12,727 nt of DNA from JACRPI01 sp041671005 (GTDB taxonomy: Archaea; Nanobdellota; Nanobdellia; Woesearchaeales; DSVV01), in assembly GCA_041671005.1 (NCBI GenBank), contig JBAZCJ010000031.1:1-12727 (forward strand), given 5' to 3'. The position numbers were made by a program, and so were the translations under genes. The notes under the pieces were generated by a model. That model did not search any database and was not told the DNA's origin. It saw nothing but the letters and a program-made list of their open reading frames with translations. How positions within the stretch are numbered: the first letter of the stretch is position 1; the number at the start of each line of letters is the position of its first letter. Positions 6,403 to 12,553 of this stretch are shown here, in pieces.

Positions 6403-6411
6403 CTTTAAATA
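6403..6411 (-). promoter_or_regulatory. Possible TATA box for the membrane-protein gene
   Basis: Minus-strand TATTTAAAG centred about 35 bp before the ATG at 6372. An imperfect dyad (6413-6435, GTTTTTGTTT / AAACAAAAC with one bulge) lies between this box and the divergent one at 6435-6444. The DNA is so AT-rich that the dyad may be chance. Confidence 0.35.
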
Positions 6412-6434
6412 CGTTTTTGTTTAAAAAAACAAAA

Positions 6435-6444
6435 CTTTAAATAG
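6435..6444 (+). promoter_or_regulatory. Possible TATA box for the micro-ORF
   Basis: CTTTAAATAG would place transcription start near 6465, giving a leader of about 23 nt that contains the Shine-Dalgarno sequence. Confidence 0.4.
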
Positions 6445-6475
6445 AGAAAAAATAATTATTCCGGAATTACTCATA

Positions 6476-6484
6476 CGAGGTGAG
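6476..6484 (+). promoter_or_regulatory. Strong Shine-Dalgarno sequence
   Basis: CGAGGTGAG contains GAGGTGA, a seven-base match to the anti-SD sequence of 16S rRNA, ending 4 nt before the ATG at 6488. It is the best SD in the window, in a neighbourhood where most genes appear leaderless. Confidence 0.5.
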
Positions 6485-6487
6485 TTT

Positions 6488-6532
6488 ATGTATTACGATG
6501 ATGAAGACAATGACTTTGATAATGAATTTTAA
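6488..6532 (+). CDS. Micro-ORF for a 14-residue acidic peptide
   Basis: The ORF ATG...TAA encodes MYYDDEDNDFDNEF: 7 of 14 residues are Asp or Glu, 3 are aromatic besides two Tyr/Phe-like flanks (2 Tyr and 2 Phe in all), and none is basic. It stands between a TATA-like box (6435-6444), a strong SD (6476-6484) and T-rich termination sequence directly after the stop, so all parts of a short transcript are in order. It is not a leader for another gene: the next gene to the right is on the opposite strand. It may encode a real peptide, or the whole unit may be an RNA gene whose ORF is incidental. Expression has not been shown; the call rests on the signal layout alone. Confidence 0.4.
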   Translation: MYYDDEDNDFDNEF

Positions 6533-6575
6533 TTTTCTTTTTTTTAACTTATTTTAATTTTCTTTTTTTAATTTA
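6527..6575 (+). terminator. Tandem T-rich terminator-like repeat
   Basis: Two imperfect direct copies of a T-tract unit follow each other: 6527-6551 (TTTTAATTTTC, T8, AACTTA) and 6552-6575 (TTTTAATTTTC, T7, AATTTA). T-tracts end transcription in archaea, so this may be a doubled terminator for the plus-strand micro-ORF. It overlaps the final codons of the convergent propeller gene. Confidence 0.5.
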
Positions 6576-7710
6576 TTGCAACACTTGCATATAAGACGCC
6601 TTTTGTTGCATAACTCCAGAGAACTTTTCCTGTTGTTGCATCCAACGCATAAAGAGATTTATCTGATGACGGAACATACACTTTATCGTTGTATACTGTA
6701 AGACCACCATAAATTTTTCCATTAGTCTTTGCTTGCCATACAAGAGTTCCTGTTTTTTTGTTTAAAGCATACACATTTTTATTCTGTGCACCAAAATACA
6801 CATTTGAACTGTCAACAGCAGCTGTTGCTGTAATTTCTGAATTAACAGGATATTTCCATACAAGTTTACCATCTTTTGTGTTTACTGCGTAAAAATAACC
6901 ATCATTACTACCAAAATAAACTATACTTGCTGTTTCATCTGTTGCAGGTTGACTTCTAATACTCTTCCCAGTTTTGAACGTCCATAAAGCAACACCATAC
7001 TGCTTACTAATTTTGTACAGCGTATTTTCATTTGATGGAACATACAATGAATCAGAGGTGATTAAGGGTGCTGCAAGACTTTGACTTTTTGTAGAATACG
7101 CCCATTTTTGCGTCATTGTTGTTGCTGATATTGCACGAACAGTTCCAACTTTTAAATATTCATCAACAATGTAAAGTATGCCATTATCCACCTGCACATC
7201 TGTGTAAATATTATGGCCGGTGTAAGATAAAACCTGCTCGCCATCTTCATATACACCTAATGTACCTGCTGTATCTCCCGCATATACATAGTCCCCAACT
7301 GCAACTGCACCATAAATTTTTGCAGTATCTGCAGTCCATTGTTCTTTTCCATCTGTTAAAGAAACTGCAACTAATTCATCAGTTGTTGTTCCCACGTAAA
7401 CTATAGAATCTTTAATAATTGGTTTTGCTTTAATATCTCCCCCTAAATCAGAAGATTTCCATGCAAGACAACCTTTATCAGCATCAAAAGCATACAAATA
7501 ATTATCATCAGAACCAACAACAACATATGTTGTAGGAGTTACTGTGCATTTTGTACTGGTAACAGCTGCACCTTGCAATTCTGTAACATCATCTGTATAT
7601 TGAGAGAATAATGTCAAAAAACAAAGTGCTGCAAATGCAATACACCCAACAATAATACAATGCCGTTGCTTCATATTTTTTTTATGGTGAGAATGTTTTT
7701 TATGATTCAT
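6568..7710 (-). CDS. Membrane-anchored eight-bladed PQQ-like beta-propeller protein
   Basis: A 380-residue protein with a basic, His-rich N-terminus (1-17), one hydrophobic anchor (about 18-37) and eight repeats of about 40 residues in the form (V/I)-Y-x-G-(S/T)-x-x-x-x-L-Y-A-(L/F)-x-x-x-(T/D)-G-x-x-x-W. The repeats begin near 62, 103, 141, 178, 221, 263, 303 and 343; the closing Trp residues are W84, W125, W203, W243, W285, W325 and W365, with Tyr in repeat 3. Eight blades match the PQQ_2/BamB-type propeller. No PQQ-binding or dehydrogenase residues are evident, so a structural or binding role outside the membrane is more likely than an enzyme. The anchor lacks a good lipobox, so it is probably a signal anchor. 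The TATA box is 26-27 bp upstream. It diverges from the OmpA/VWA lipoprotein gene. Confidence 0.93.
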   Translation of the reverse strand: MNHKKHSHHKKNMKQRHCIIVGCIAFAALCFLTLFSQYTDDVTELQGAAVTSTKCTVTPTTYVVVGSDDNYLYAFDADKGCLAWKSSDLGGDIKAKPIIKDSIVYVGTTTDELVAVSLTDGKEQWTADTAKIYGAVAVGDYVYAGDTAGTLGVYEDGEQVLSYTGHNIYTDVQVDNGILYIVDEYLKVGTVRAISATTMTQKWAYSTKSQSLAAPLITSDSLYVPSNENTLYKISKQYGVALWTFKTGKSIRSQPATDETASIVYFGSNDGYFYAVNTKDGKLVWKYPVNSEITATAAVDSSNVYFGAQNKNVYALNKKTGTLVWQAKTNGKIYGGLTVYNDKVYVPSSDKSLYALDATTGKVLWSYATKGVLYASVAIN

Positions 7711-7732
7711 AATATTTTTTTACAAACAGGAG

Positions 7733-7740
7733 TATAAATA
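7733..7740 (-). promoter_or_regulatory. TATA box for the beta-propeller gene
   Basis: Minus-strand TATTTATA centred 26-27 bp before the ATG at 7710, predicting a leaderless transcript. It lies in the 139-bp divergent spacer shared with the gene at 7850. Confidence 0.55.
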
Positions 7741-7838
7741 GGTTTATGTTTTTGAAACAATTACAAAATAAAGTCCGTAACCACTGATAAGAGGTAATTT
7801 AGAATAACATTTAAAAATGGCAACATATTTCTCCCTAT

Positions 7839-7845
7839 AAGGTGA
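7839..7845 (+). promoter_or_regulatory. Shine-Dalgarno sequence of the OmpA/VWA gene
   Basis: AAGGTGA ends 4 nt before the ATG at 7850, the same spacing as the micro-ORF. A TATA-like TTTAAAAAT lies at 7810-7818, 36 bp before the ATG, so the leader would be only about 10 nt unless a more distant promoter is used. Confidence 0.5.
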
Positions 7846-7849
7846 AACA

Positions 7850-8854
7850 ATGAATACACAAAGAACATTAGCGACAATTGTTACAGGGTTATTTTTAATA
7901 GCATGTCATGGTGATGAACCGAAAAAGCGAATTCTTGTTACAGGAACACATCCAACAACTAGTGCCCCAACACAACAGCCAACAGTTTATACTACAGAAA
8001 AAATAGCATTTGCAGAACCTGAAGCAGTTCAATATAAAGATAAACCATCAAAAGTTTTGGACAAAAAAAATGAACAAGATTCACAAGGTGTTTTGAAAGT
8101 TTATTTCAGAACAAATAGCGATACTCTTTTAACAAATGATAAAACAGATCTTACAACGTATATTAAAGCAGTTCCTGCAGATGAATGGATTGTAGAAGGA
8201 TATGCTGACGCAAGAGGGTCTCCTGATGCTAATCAAAAATTAGGGATTAAAAGAGCAGAAGGAATTCGAGACATGTATTTGGCAGGGAAAAAAGTAACAA
8301 TTACTTCACACGGTGAATCAAAAGCAACATGTGCTGAATCAGATAAACCTTGTATGGAAGGAGAAAGGTATGCACGAATTATCCCAGTCCATATCACTGC
8401 TCAAGTACCAACAACTAAAGCAGCAGTTATTGATGCAGGCATGACACAAATTGGACAAACAGATTCTTATCTTGTTGACTTAACTTCGTCAATGCAAGAA
8501 GAACTTTCATATATTCAAGGACATGATTACAAAGGAGCAGCTGTTTATGGGTTTAACAGTTGTAACAGAATGTTTGATGTTTCAACAAAGCCTATACAAG
8601 TTTGTGGAAATACTCCTTTATGGGATTCCTTAGAATCTGTTACAAAAAAACTAGACAAAAGATCATCACTGACTCTCATAAGCGATGGAGGAAACAATCT
8701 TGGAAGTACTTCACCAACTGCAGCTATACATGCTGCAAAGGCAAGAGGGATTACAGTTAATGTCATTGGTGTAGGAAGTTATACTGTACAAGCAAAAAAT
8801 GAATTAGGACTTGTTGCAAAAGAAACTGGCGGACAAATATATATGCGACATTAA
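7850..8854 (+). CDS. Lipoprotein with OmpA-like domain fused to a VWA domain
   Basis: A 334-residue exported lipoprotein. The signal peptide ends in the lipobox LIAC with C19 as lipidation site, followed by a Thr/Pro-rich linker (about 25-78). Residues 81-184 form an OmpA C-terminal-type domain: FRTNSDTLL, then GYADARGSPDANQKLGIKRAEG with D120, G123, N128 and R135. The 15-residue D-to-R spacing is that of the pair that holds meso-diaminopimelate in OmpA. Residues 205-334 form a VWA domain with a near-complete MIDAS: D210-L-T212-S-S214, T255 in NTPLWDSL and D279 in LISDGG. Paired cysteines C161/C168 and C238/C252 could form disulfides. OmpA domains bind peptidoglycan, which archaea lack, so acquisition from bacteria and a new ligand is the likely story. 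Domain calls are firm; the ligand is unknown. Confidence 0.93.
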   Translation: MNTQRTLATIVTGLFLIACHGDEPKKRILVTGTHPTTSAPTQQPTVYTTEKIAFAEPEAVQYKDKPSKVLDKKNEQDSQGVLKVYFRTNSDTLLTNDKTDLTTYIKAVPADEWIVEGYADARGSPDANQKLGIKRAEGIRDMYLAGKKVTITSHGESKATCAESDKPCMEGERYARIIPVHITAQVPTTKAAVIDAGMTQIGQTDSYLVDLTSSMQEELSYIQGHDYKGAAVYGFNSCNRMFDVSTKPIQVCGNTPLWDSLESVTKKLDKRSSLTLISDGGNNLGSTSPTAAIHAAKARGITVNVIGVGSYTVQAKNELGLVAKETGGQIYMRH

Positions 8855-8887
8855 TTATTTTTATTCTCTTTTTTAAAAATTTTTTAT
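8855..8887. terminator. Shared T-rich/A-rich terminator between convergent genes
   Basis: The 33-bp gap between two convergent stops holds plus-strand T tracts (TTATTTTTATTCTCTTTTTT, 8858-8877 region) and an A5-T6 stretch that gives T runs on both strands. It can end transcription from either side. Confidence 0.4.
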
Positions 8888-9667
8888 TTATTCACAACAA
8901 ATGTCTGTAAGATCTGTAAAATATACTTTTTCAACTCTTTCAGAACCATCTGATTTCAAGGCATATGAACGTGTGTACCCTTCCAAATCTGTTGAATGAA
9001 GACATTCGCTATTTCGAGAAGGATCTTTTGAAACTTTACAGCCCTCATTACGATTCCATTGAACCCTTTGTTGAGAAAGCGGATCTGAGGAATCAACAAC
9101 AAATGAAAAAAGATCTGTTATTTGTTTTTCTGTAAAAAATCTAGGATCAGCATTTAATGAATCATCCACTAATTTTAAACGCAAATCATAACCACAATTT
9201 TCTACACGATATAGATCCATAATTGTTAATCCACCAGAATATTCAGAATTATAGGTATCTGTTTTAACAACACCAATTGCTACTCTGCTCCCATCTGGTG
9301 CAAGTTTAACATATATATTTTTTACAGGTAATTCTGAGGGAGGAGTTATATTGAATAATTCACTGCCATTCCACAAATATATTTGTTGGCTACTTGCAGA
9401 ATTAGAATATGTTTCTTTATCACCTGGTAATATTTTATTTGTTCGAAAAACACTTACACGCTTATTATCACTTGAATATAAAGGATATTTTTTCCCACCT
9501 ACTTTGATTTGATAATTATCAACAACCATATCAAGAGAGATAGGATTTCTGACTATAACTGCAGGAGATTTTGGAATTTCAACTGGAGGATGCTCAACAA
9601 CAGGAGGTTTTTCTGTAGTACATGCTGAGAAAAGTACAGTAAAAAAAAGAGATTTAACAGATATCAT
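8888..9667 (-). CDS. Lipoprotein with TolB/WD-like segment, function unknown
   Basis: A 259-residue exported protein. A short signal peptide ends in LFSAC with C16 as probable lipidation site (Phe rather than Leu at -3), followed by a Pro-rich linker KPPVVEHPPVEIPKSP. Residues 95-132 (QIYLWNGSELFNITPP, then VKLAPDGSRVAIG) look like one blade of a TolB/WD40-type propeller, where PDGSRVA is typical. Too few blades are visible for a full propeller, so the rest may be a different beta domain or diverged blades. Cysteines C158, C210, C222, C257 and C258 suggest extracellular disulfides. A TATA box is 26 bp before the ATG. It converges with the OmpA/VWA gene, and both products would sit on the cell surface. 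Role unknown. Confidence 0.8.
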   Translation of the reverse strand: MISVKSLFFTVLFSACTTEKPPVVEHPPVEIPKSPAVIVRNPISLDMVVDNYQIKVGGKKYPLYSSDNKRVSVFRTNKILPGDKETYSNSASSQQIYLWNGSELFNITPPSELPVKNIYVKLAPDGSRVAIGVVKTDTYNSEYSGGLTIMDLYRVENCGYDLRLKLVDDSLNADPRFFTEKQITDLFSFVVDSSDPLSQQRVQWNRNEGCKVSKDPSRNSECLHSTDLEGYTRSYALKSDGSERVEKVYFTDLTDICCE

Positions 9668-9687
9668 ACTTTGAAAAAAAATAGGAC

Positions 9688-9698
9688 CTATATAAAGG
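9688..9698 (-). promoter_or_regulatory. TATA box for the 8888-9667 lipoprotein gene
   Basis: Minus-strand CCTTTATATAG, centred 26 bp before the ATG at 9667. With the flanking bases it forms an ACCT...AGGT dyad. Confidence 0.55.
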
Positions 9699-9764
9699 TT
9701 ATGAAACAGATTCCACTTGAAAGTAACGACAGATTACCTGGTTAGGAAATTGACTCCCCACAAT

Positions 9765-9773
9765 CTATTTAAA
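9765..9773 (+). promoter_or_regulatory. TATA box for the Cys-rich protein gene
   Basis: CTATTTAAA is centred 27 bp before the ATG at 9796, again fitting a leaderless mRNA. Confidence 0.55.
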
Positions 9774-9795
9774 CCATTACAAAACTATTTTTATT

Positions 9796-10215
9796 ATGGA
9801 ATTTAATCCTGACGGCAGCATAAAACTCCCTGGAAATCTTGCTAAACAAAAACAGGAAAATGAACAGAGAATGCAATGTCAGCGTTGTATAAAAGTACGA
9901 AAAGAAATTATTAGTAGTTATTCTCCAAAAAAATGTGCGTTACGTATTACATTATCTGACGCAATAAAAGATAATAGGTTTATTCAAATTCTTTATGATG
10001 AATTTAAACGACGTTCTTCTGTCCCTACAAAATTAAACCAAAATTCTGATAAAGAATTTGACGTGGAAGTAGGAACAGATTTTCGACGATGCAGTGATTG
10101 CTGTTCTTTAGTTAACAAATATAGAGAATTTCTAGACGGAAATGTCATTGAAGAAAAAGGCAGCTGCACTTTTGAAGGCAGAAAGAATATGGCCTATGAA
10201 GATTATTTTGAATAA
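9796..10215 (+). CDS. Cys-rich, probably zinc-binding protein conserved in DPANN archaea
   Basis: A 139-residue soluble protein without signal peptide. It has CQRC at 28-31, a single C47, CSDCC at 99-103 and C124, a set that could bind one or two zinc ions. The ends are distinctive: MEFNPDGSIKLPGNLAKQK at the start, then VGTDFRRCSDCCSLVNKYR (92-110) and EFLDGNVIEEKGSCTFEGR near the C-terminus. From memory this pattern recurs in hypothetical proteins of Woesearchaeota and related genomes; that is recall and was not searched. Residues 48-90 look like a small alpha/beta unit. The many Lys/Arg residues near the cysteines would suit binding RNA or a ribosomal partner, but this is speculation. It has its own promoter and converges on the next gene with only 4 bp between the stops. 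Confidence 0.85.
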   Translation: MEFNPDGSIKLPGNLAKQKQENEQRMQCQRCIKVRKEIISSYSPKKCALRITLSDAIKDNRFIQILYDEFKRRSSVPTKLNQNSDKEFDVEVGTDFRRCSDCCSLVNKYREFLDGNVIEEKGSCTFEGRKNMAYEDYFE

Positions 10216-10219
10216 AATA

Positions 10220-11044
10220 TTAAGAAATAGTCCAAGTTTCTATTCTTGTGGTTACAGCTCTATGATCTTCTTCTTCATTATAAATATAATCATTAAATGT
10301 ACCTGTTAATTCAGTTGAATCTGTTCTGTATATACATAAACCTGCACTTGAAATTACTTGATCATTAACATCAGGACAATTTTCTTCTTCATCTCCACCA
10401 CCGACAGCAATAGCCATAAATTCTGTTGAAGTTTGTTTTGTTTCTGTTCCATCTCCAGAGTCTATTTCTTTGCTTAGTGCAATCCAGGCATGATCTGTGT
10501 AATATCCTGGTAATATTCTAAACTCGTATTCATTATTTTCATTAACTTCACCAATGACTGAAGGAATGGAGACTGTTTCAGAAAAGGATGCAGAGGTTGG
10601 ATTGATAATTTCAGTCCATACTACTTTGCCTGTTTCTGGATCTATTTCATATCTTGAGTATTCATATGAAACAAGTCCTTCAATATTTTTAAGATATAAT
10701 GTATATCCTTGCTTCCAATTAAAATACACTTTATCTCCACTAATAGTATATGTTGTTTCATGCGTATAATCTACTGAAGTATCATATGCACTGCCACTAC
10801 TGTCGCTCATAAATGTTTCTTTAGAAGACAATGTTCCTGAAAAGGATTCTACTTTCAGAACAGAATCTCCATATTCTGATTCAATATCAGATTCTTTTGT
10901 TTCTGTGATAATAACAGAAGAGGGAGTTGTTGTAATAGGTGGAGTACTTGTGGTATTATTGATTTGTGTGTAATTTCCTGTATGAGTACAAGATGCAATG
11001 AAACATAATAACAATAAGACAAATAACAAAATTATTTTTTTCAT
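10220..11044 (-). CDS. Lipoprotein of unknown function with Ser/Thr-rich stalk
   Basis: A 274-residue exported protein. The signal peptide MKKIILLFVLLLLCFIASC has the lipobox IASC with C19. The next 30 residues are rich in Thr, Ser, Pro and Asn (THTGNYTQINNTTSTPP), with NNT and NYT sequons, a likely glycosylated stalk. The rest is acidic and rich in Thr, Ser and Tyr, predicted mostly beta strand (for example DKVYFNWKQGYTLYLKNIEG). C221 and C236, in ENCPDV and AGLCIYR, may form a disulfide. I do not recognise a family; the ETGKVVW stretch recalls a single PQQ-like repeat but no series is seen. A TATA-like box lies 24-25 bp upstream. Like the other exported proteins here it is probably tethered to the outer face of the membrane. 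Confidence 0.82.
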   Translation of the reverse strand: MKKIILLFVLLLLCFIASCTHTGNYTQINNTTSTPPITTTPSSVIITETKESDIESEYGDSVLKVESFSGTLSSKETFMSDSSGSAYDTSVDYTHETTYTISGDKVYFNWKQGYTLYLKNIEGLVSYEYSRYEIDPETGKVVWTEIINPTSASFSETVSIPSVIGEVNENNEYEFRILPGYYTDHAWIALSKEIDSGDGTETKQTSTEFMAIAVGGGDEEENCPDVNDQVISSAGLCIYRTDSTELTGTFNDYIYNEEEDHRAVTTRIETWTIS

Positions 11045-11063
11045 AAAAAGACTAACGCATAAA

Positions 11064-11073
11064 GATATAAAAA
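11064..11073 (-). promoter_or_regulatory. TATA box for the 10220-11044 lipoprotein gene
   Basis: Minus-strand TTTTTATATC centred 24-25 bp before the ATG at 11044. Confidence 0.45.
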
Positions 11074-11135
11074 AGTATTGATTGAAAATGTTTAATTAAC
11101 AGGAATGTGATTTTCACAGATTAGAGATATATGTT

Positions 11136-12509
11136 TTAAACGTAACGCATAATTGCATCAATAACAGAAATTCCAGACCTTGTTAAACTAGCTTTCTGTC
11201 TCTGAACAACTTGATCAAAATGAGGTCTTTGTTCCTGATTAAGTTCTTTGAATAATTTTTCTAAAAATCTGAAAACTTCTTCAGAAGAAACTACATATTT
11301 TTCATCATGAGAATGATATGGCGTCATTTGCATCCAATATTTACTATTATCACCCCTTAAACAAAGACCAGCATCATTTACTTGCTGAAGATTTACTTGT
11401 CTTTCGTATGTGGGGGTTAGTCCGTAAAATAAAGCAAGCGGCCGATTCATTCCTATTACTTCACTGATTGTAGAATATCCACAATGACTTAATACTAAAT
11501 CAGAAGCAGAAATTAATCTCAAATGATCCTGATATGTTACATTTCCTAAAAACTTTATTCTACCTTGTTGATATGCTTGAGTTTCCCCGAACTGGTTTTC
11601 TAATTCTTGTCTTTTTTCATCAATAAATCTTCCTACAAAAACAAGAGAAGCATCTCCTATAATACCCGTTCCACAAACATGTTTGATTCCACCAATAAAA
11701 GTTTCATATGCTTGACTATTACCGTGATTAAATCCACCAAAAGTTACAAGAACTAAAGGATGATTTATTAAATCTAATAAATAATTCCGGTTTACAAATT
11801 CTCTCGATTCATCTTTTTTATCACTTAACTCTAAAACATGAGTTGGAACAAGAGGATCAACAAAGTTTACTCCCTCGCTTAACAAAGTGAGTCTACTGCG
11901 ATTTAATAAAATTGTTTCAGAGAAATTTGGTGTGAAGAAAGAATGAACTAAAAGATGATTACTTAGAATATATGTTAAATAAATCATTGAAGATTCTAAA
12001 AGTTTTCGTTGTCCAAACCGAAAAGATGAATATTCAATATTTTCTAACAGAGATAAGTCACCTTGTTGAATATTTTCTCTTTGTTTTTTTAAGTAATCAT
12101 CTAATGTTTCAGATTTATCAACGTCCAAAAGATCTAATTCTAAAGATGCCCTATTATCCATGAGCCCAAAAAAATCAAATTGATGAGTGAGTTGAATTAC
12201 AGGAACTCTTGCTCTTACTCCTGCTAAAACACAAATAGGATAATTAATTGCAATGACTGCATCAGGAGAAGCTTCTTTGATTTGTGTTGCAATCACATCT
12301 ACGTAATCTCTTGTTAGACCACTATTTATAGGAGGAATAATTATTCTTTTTCCGTGTAGATTTCTCGCTAAATCCACATCATGATTAATATCCCATAATG
12401 CAGTTGTGAGATCATGATTAGAATGAAGATGATCTATAATATACTTTGCTACAGCTAAATCACCTGCTCCTAGGGGTGCAGGCATTATTAATATTTTCTT
12501 ATGTGACAT
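11136..12509 (-). CDS. GT-B glycosyltransferase (GT28/MurG-like)
   Basis: A 457-residue glycosyltransferase with a two-domain GT-B layout. The N-terminal domain starts ILIMPAPLGAGDLAVAKYI, a glycine-rich turn at 12-16 of the kind that contacts the acceptor or its phosphates. The C-terminal domain begins VLVTFGGFNHGNS (253-265) and has the donor-binding part: SDLVLSHCGYSTISEVIG (336-353), RPLALFYG (356-363) and YERQVNLQQVNDAGLCL (368-384), the pattern of GT28 and UDP-glycosyltransferase enzymes that use UDP-sugars. A charged helical insert (about 117-170) lengthens the N-terminal domain beyond the usual 350-400 residues. There is no signal or membrane segment. It probably builds a glycolipid or envelope glycan in the cytoplasm. 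The TATA box is either at 12542-12553 (38 bp) or 12530-12538 (25 bp). Confidence 0.9.
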   Translation of the reverse strand: MSHKKILIMPAPLGAGDLAVAKYIIDHLHSNHDLTTALWDINHDVDLARNLHGKRIIIPPINSGLTRDYVDVIATQIKEASPDAVIAINYPICVLAGVRARVPVIQLTHQFDFFGLMDNRASLELDLLDVDKSETLDDYLKKQRENIQQGDLSLLENIEYSSFRFGQRKLLESSMIYLTYILSNHLLVHSFFTPNFSETILLNRSRLTLLSEGVNFVDPLVPTHVLELSDKKDESREFVNRNYLLDLINHPLVLVTFGGFNHGNSQAYETFIGGIKHVCGTGIIGDASLVFVGRFIDEKRQELENQFGETQAYQQGRIKFLGNVTYQDHLRLISASDLVLSHCGYSTISEVIGMNRPLALFYGLTPTYERQVNLQQVNDAGLCLRGDNSKYWMQMTPYHSHDEKYVVSSEEVFRFLEKLFKELNQEQRPHFDQVVQRQKASLTRSGISVIDAIMRYV

Positions 12510-12541
12510 TTTTTAGTTATCAACAGTTCGAAAATAAGTTT

Positions 12542-12553
12542 GATTTATAAAAT
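12542..12553 (-). promoter_or_regulatory. TATA-like box upstream of the GT-B gene
   Basis: Minus-strand ATTTTATAAATC is the best TATA-like sequence, centred 38 bp before the ATG at 12509, giving a leader of about 10 nt. A weaker box (CTTATTTTC, 12530-12538) would give a leaderless start. Confidence 0.4.

Noticed and set aside
6488..6532. Box C/D guide RNA, because ATGATGA (6498-6504) matches box C
   Set aside because: No CTGA box D or D' follows at a suitable distance, and the strong SD plus ATG...TAA fits a small coding unit better.
7116..7406. Plus-strand 96-codon ORF inside the beta-propeller gene
   Set aside because: It is antisense to three clear propeller repeats and is rich in His, Leu and Gln as expected from reading the complement of that gene.
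7850..11044. A bacterial source for the window, suggested by OmpA-like and lipobox proteins
   Set aside because: TATA boxes at about -27 from the ATG of many genes, the leaderless layout and the DPANN-like Cys-rich protein fit an archaeon better; horizontal gain explains the OmpA domain. Not excluded without marker genes.
11106..11118. Hairpin TGTGA-TTT-TCACA downstream of the GT-B gene
   Set aside because: Only five pairs and no T run after it on the minus strand, so it is too weak to call a terminator.
12510..12553. tRNA-like GTTCGAAA at about 12526-12533
   Set aside because: No acceptor stem, D-arm or anticodon stem can be built around it on either strand.
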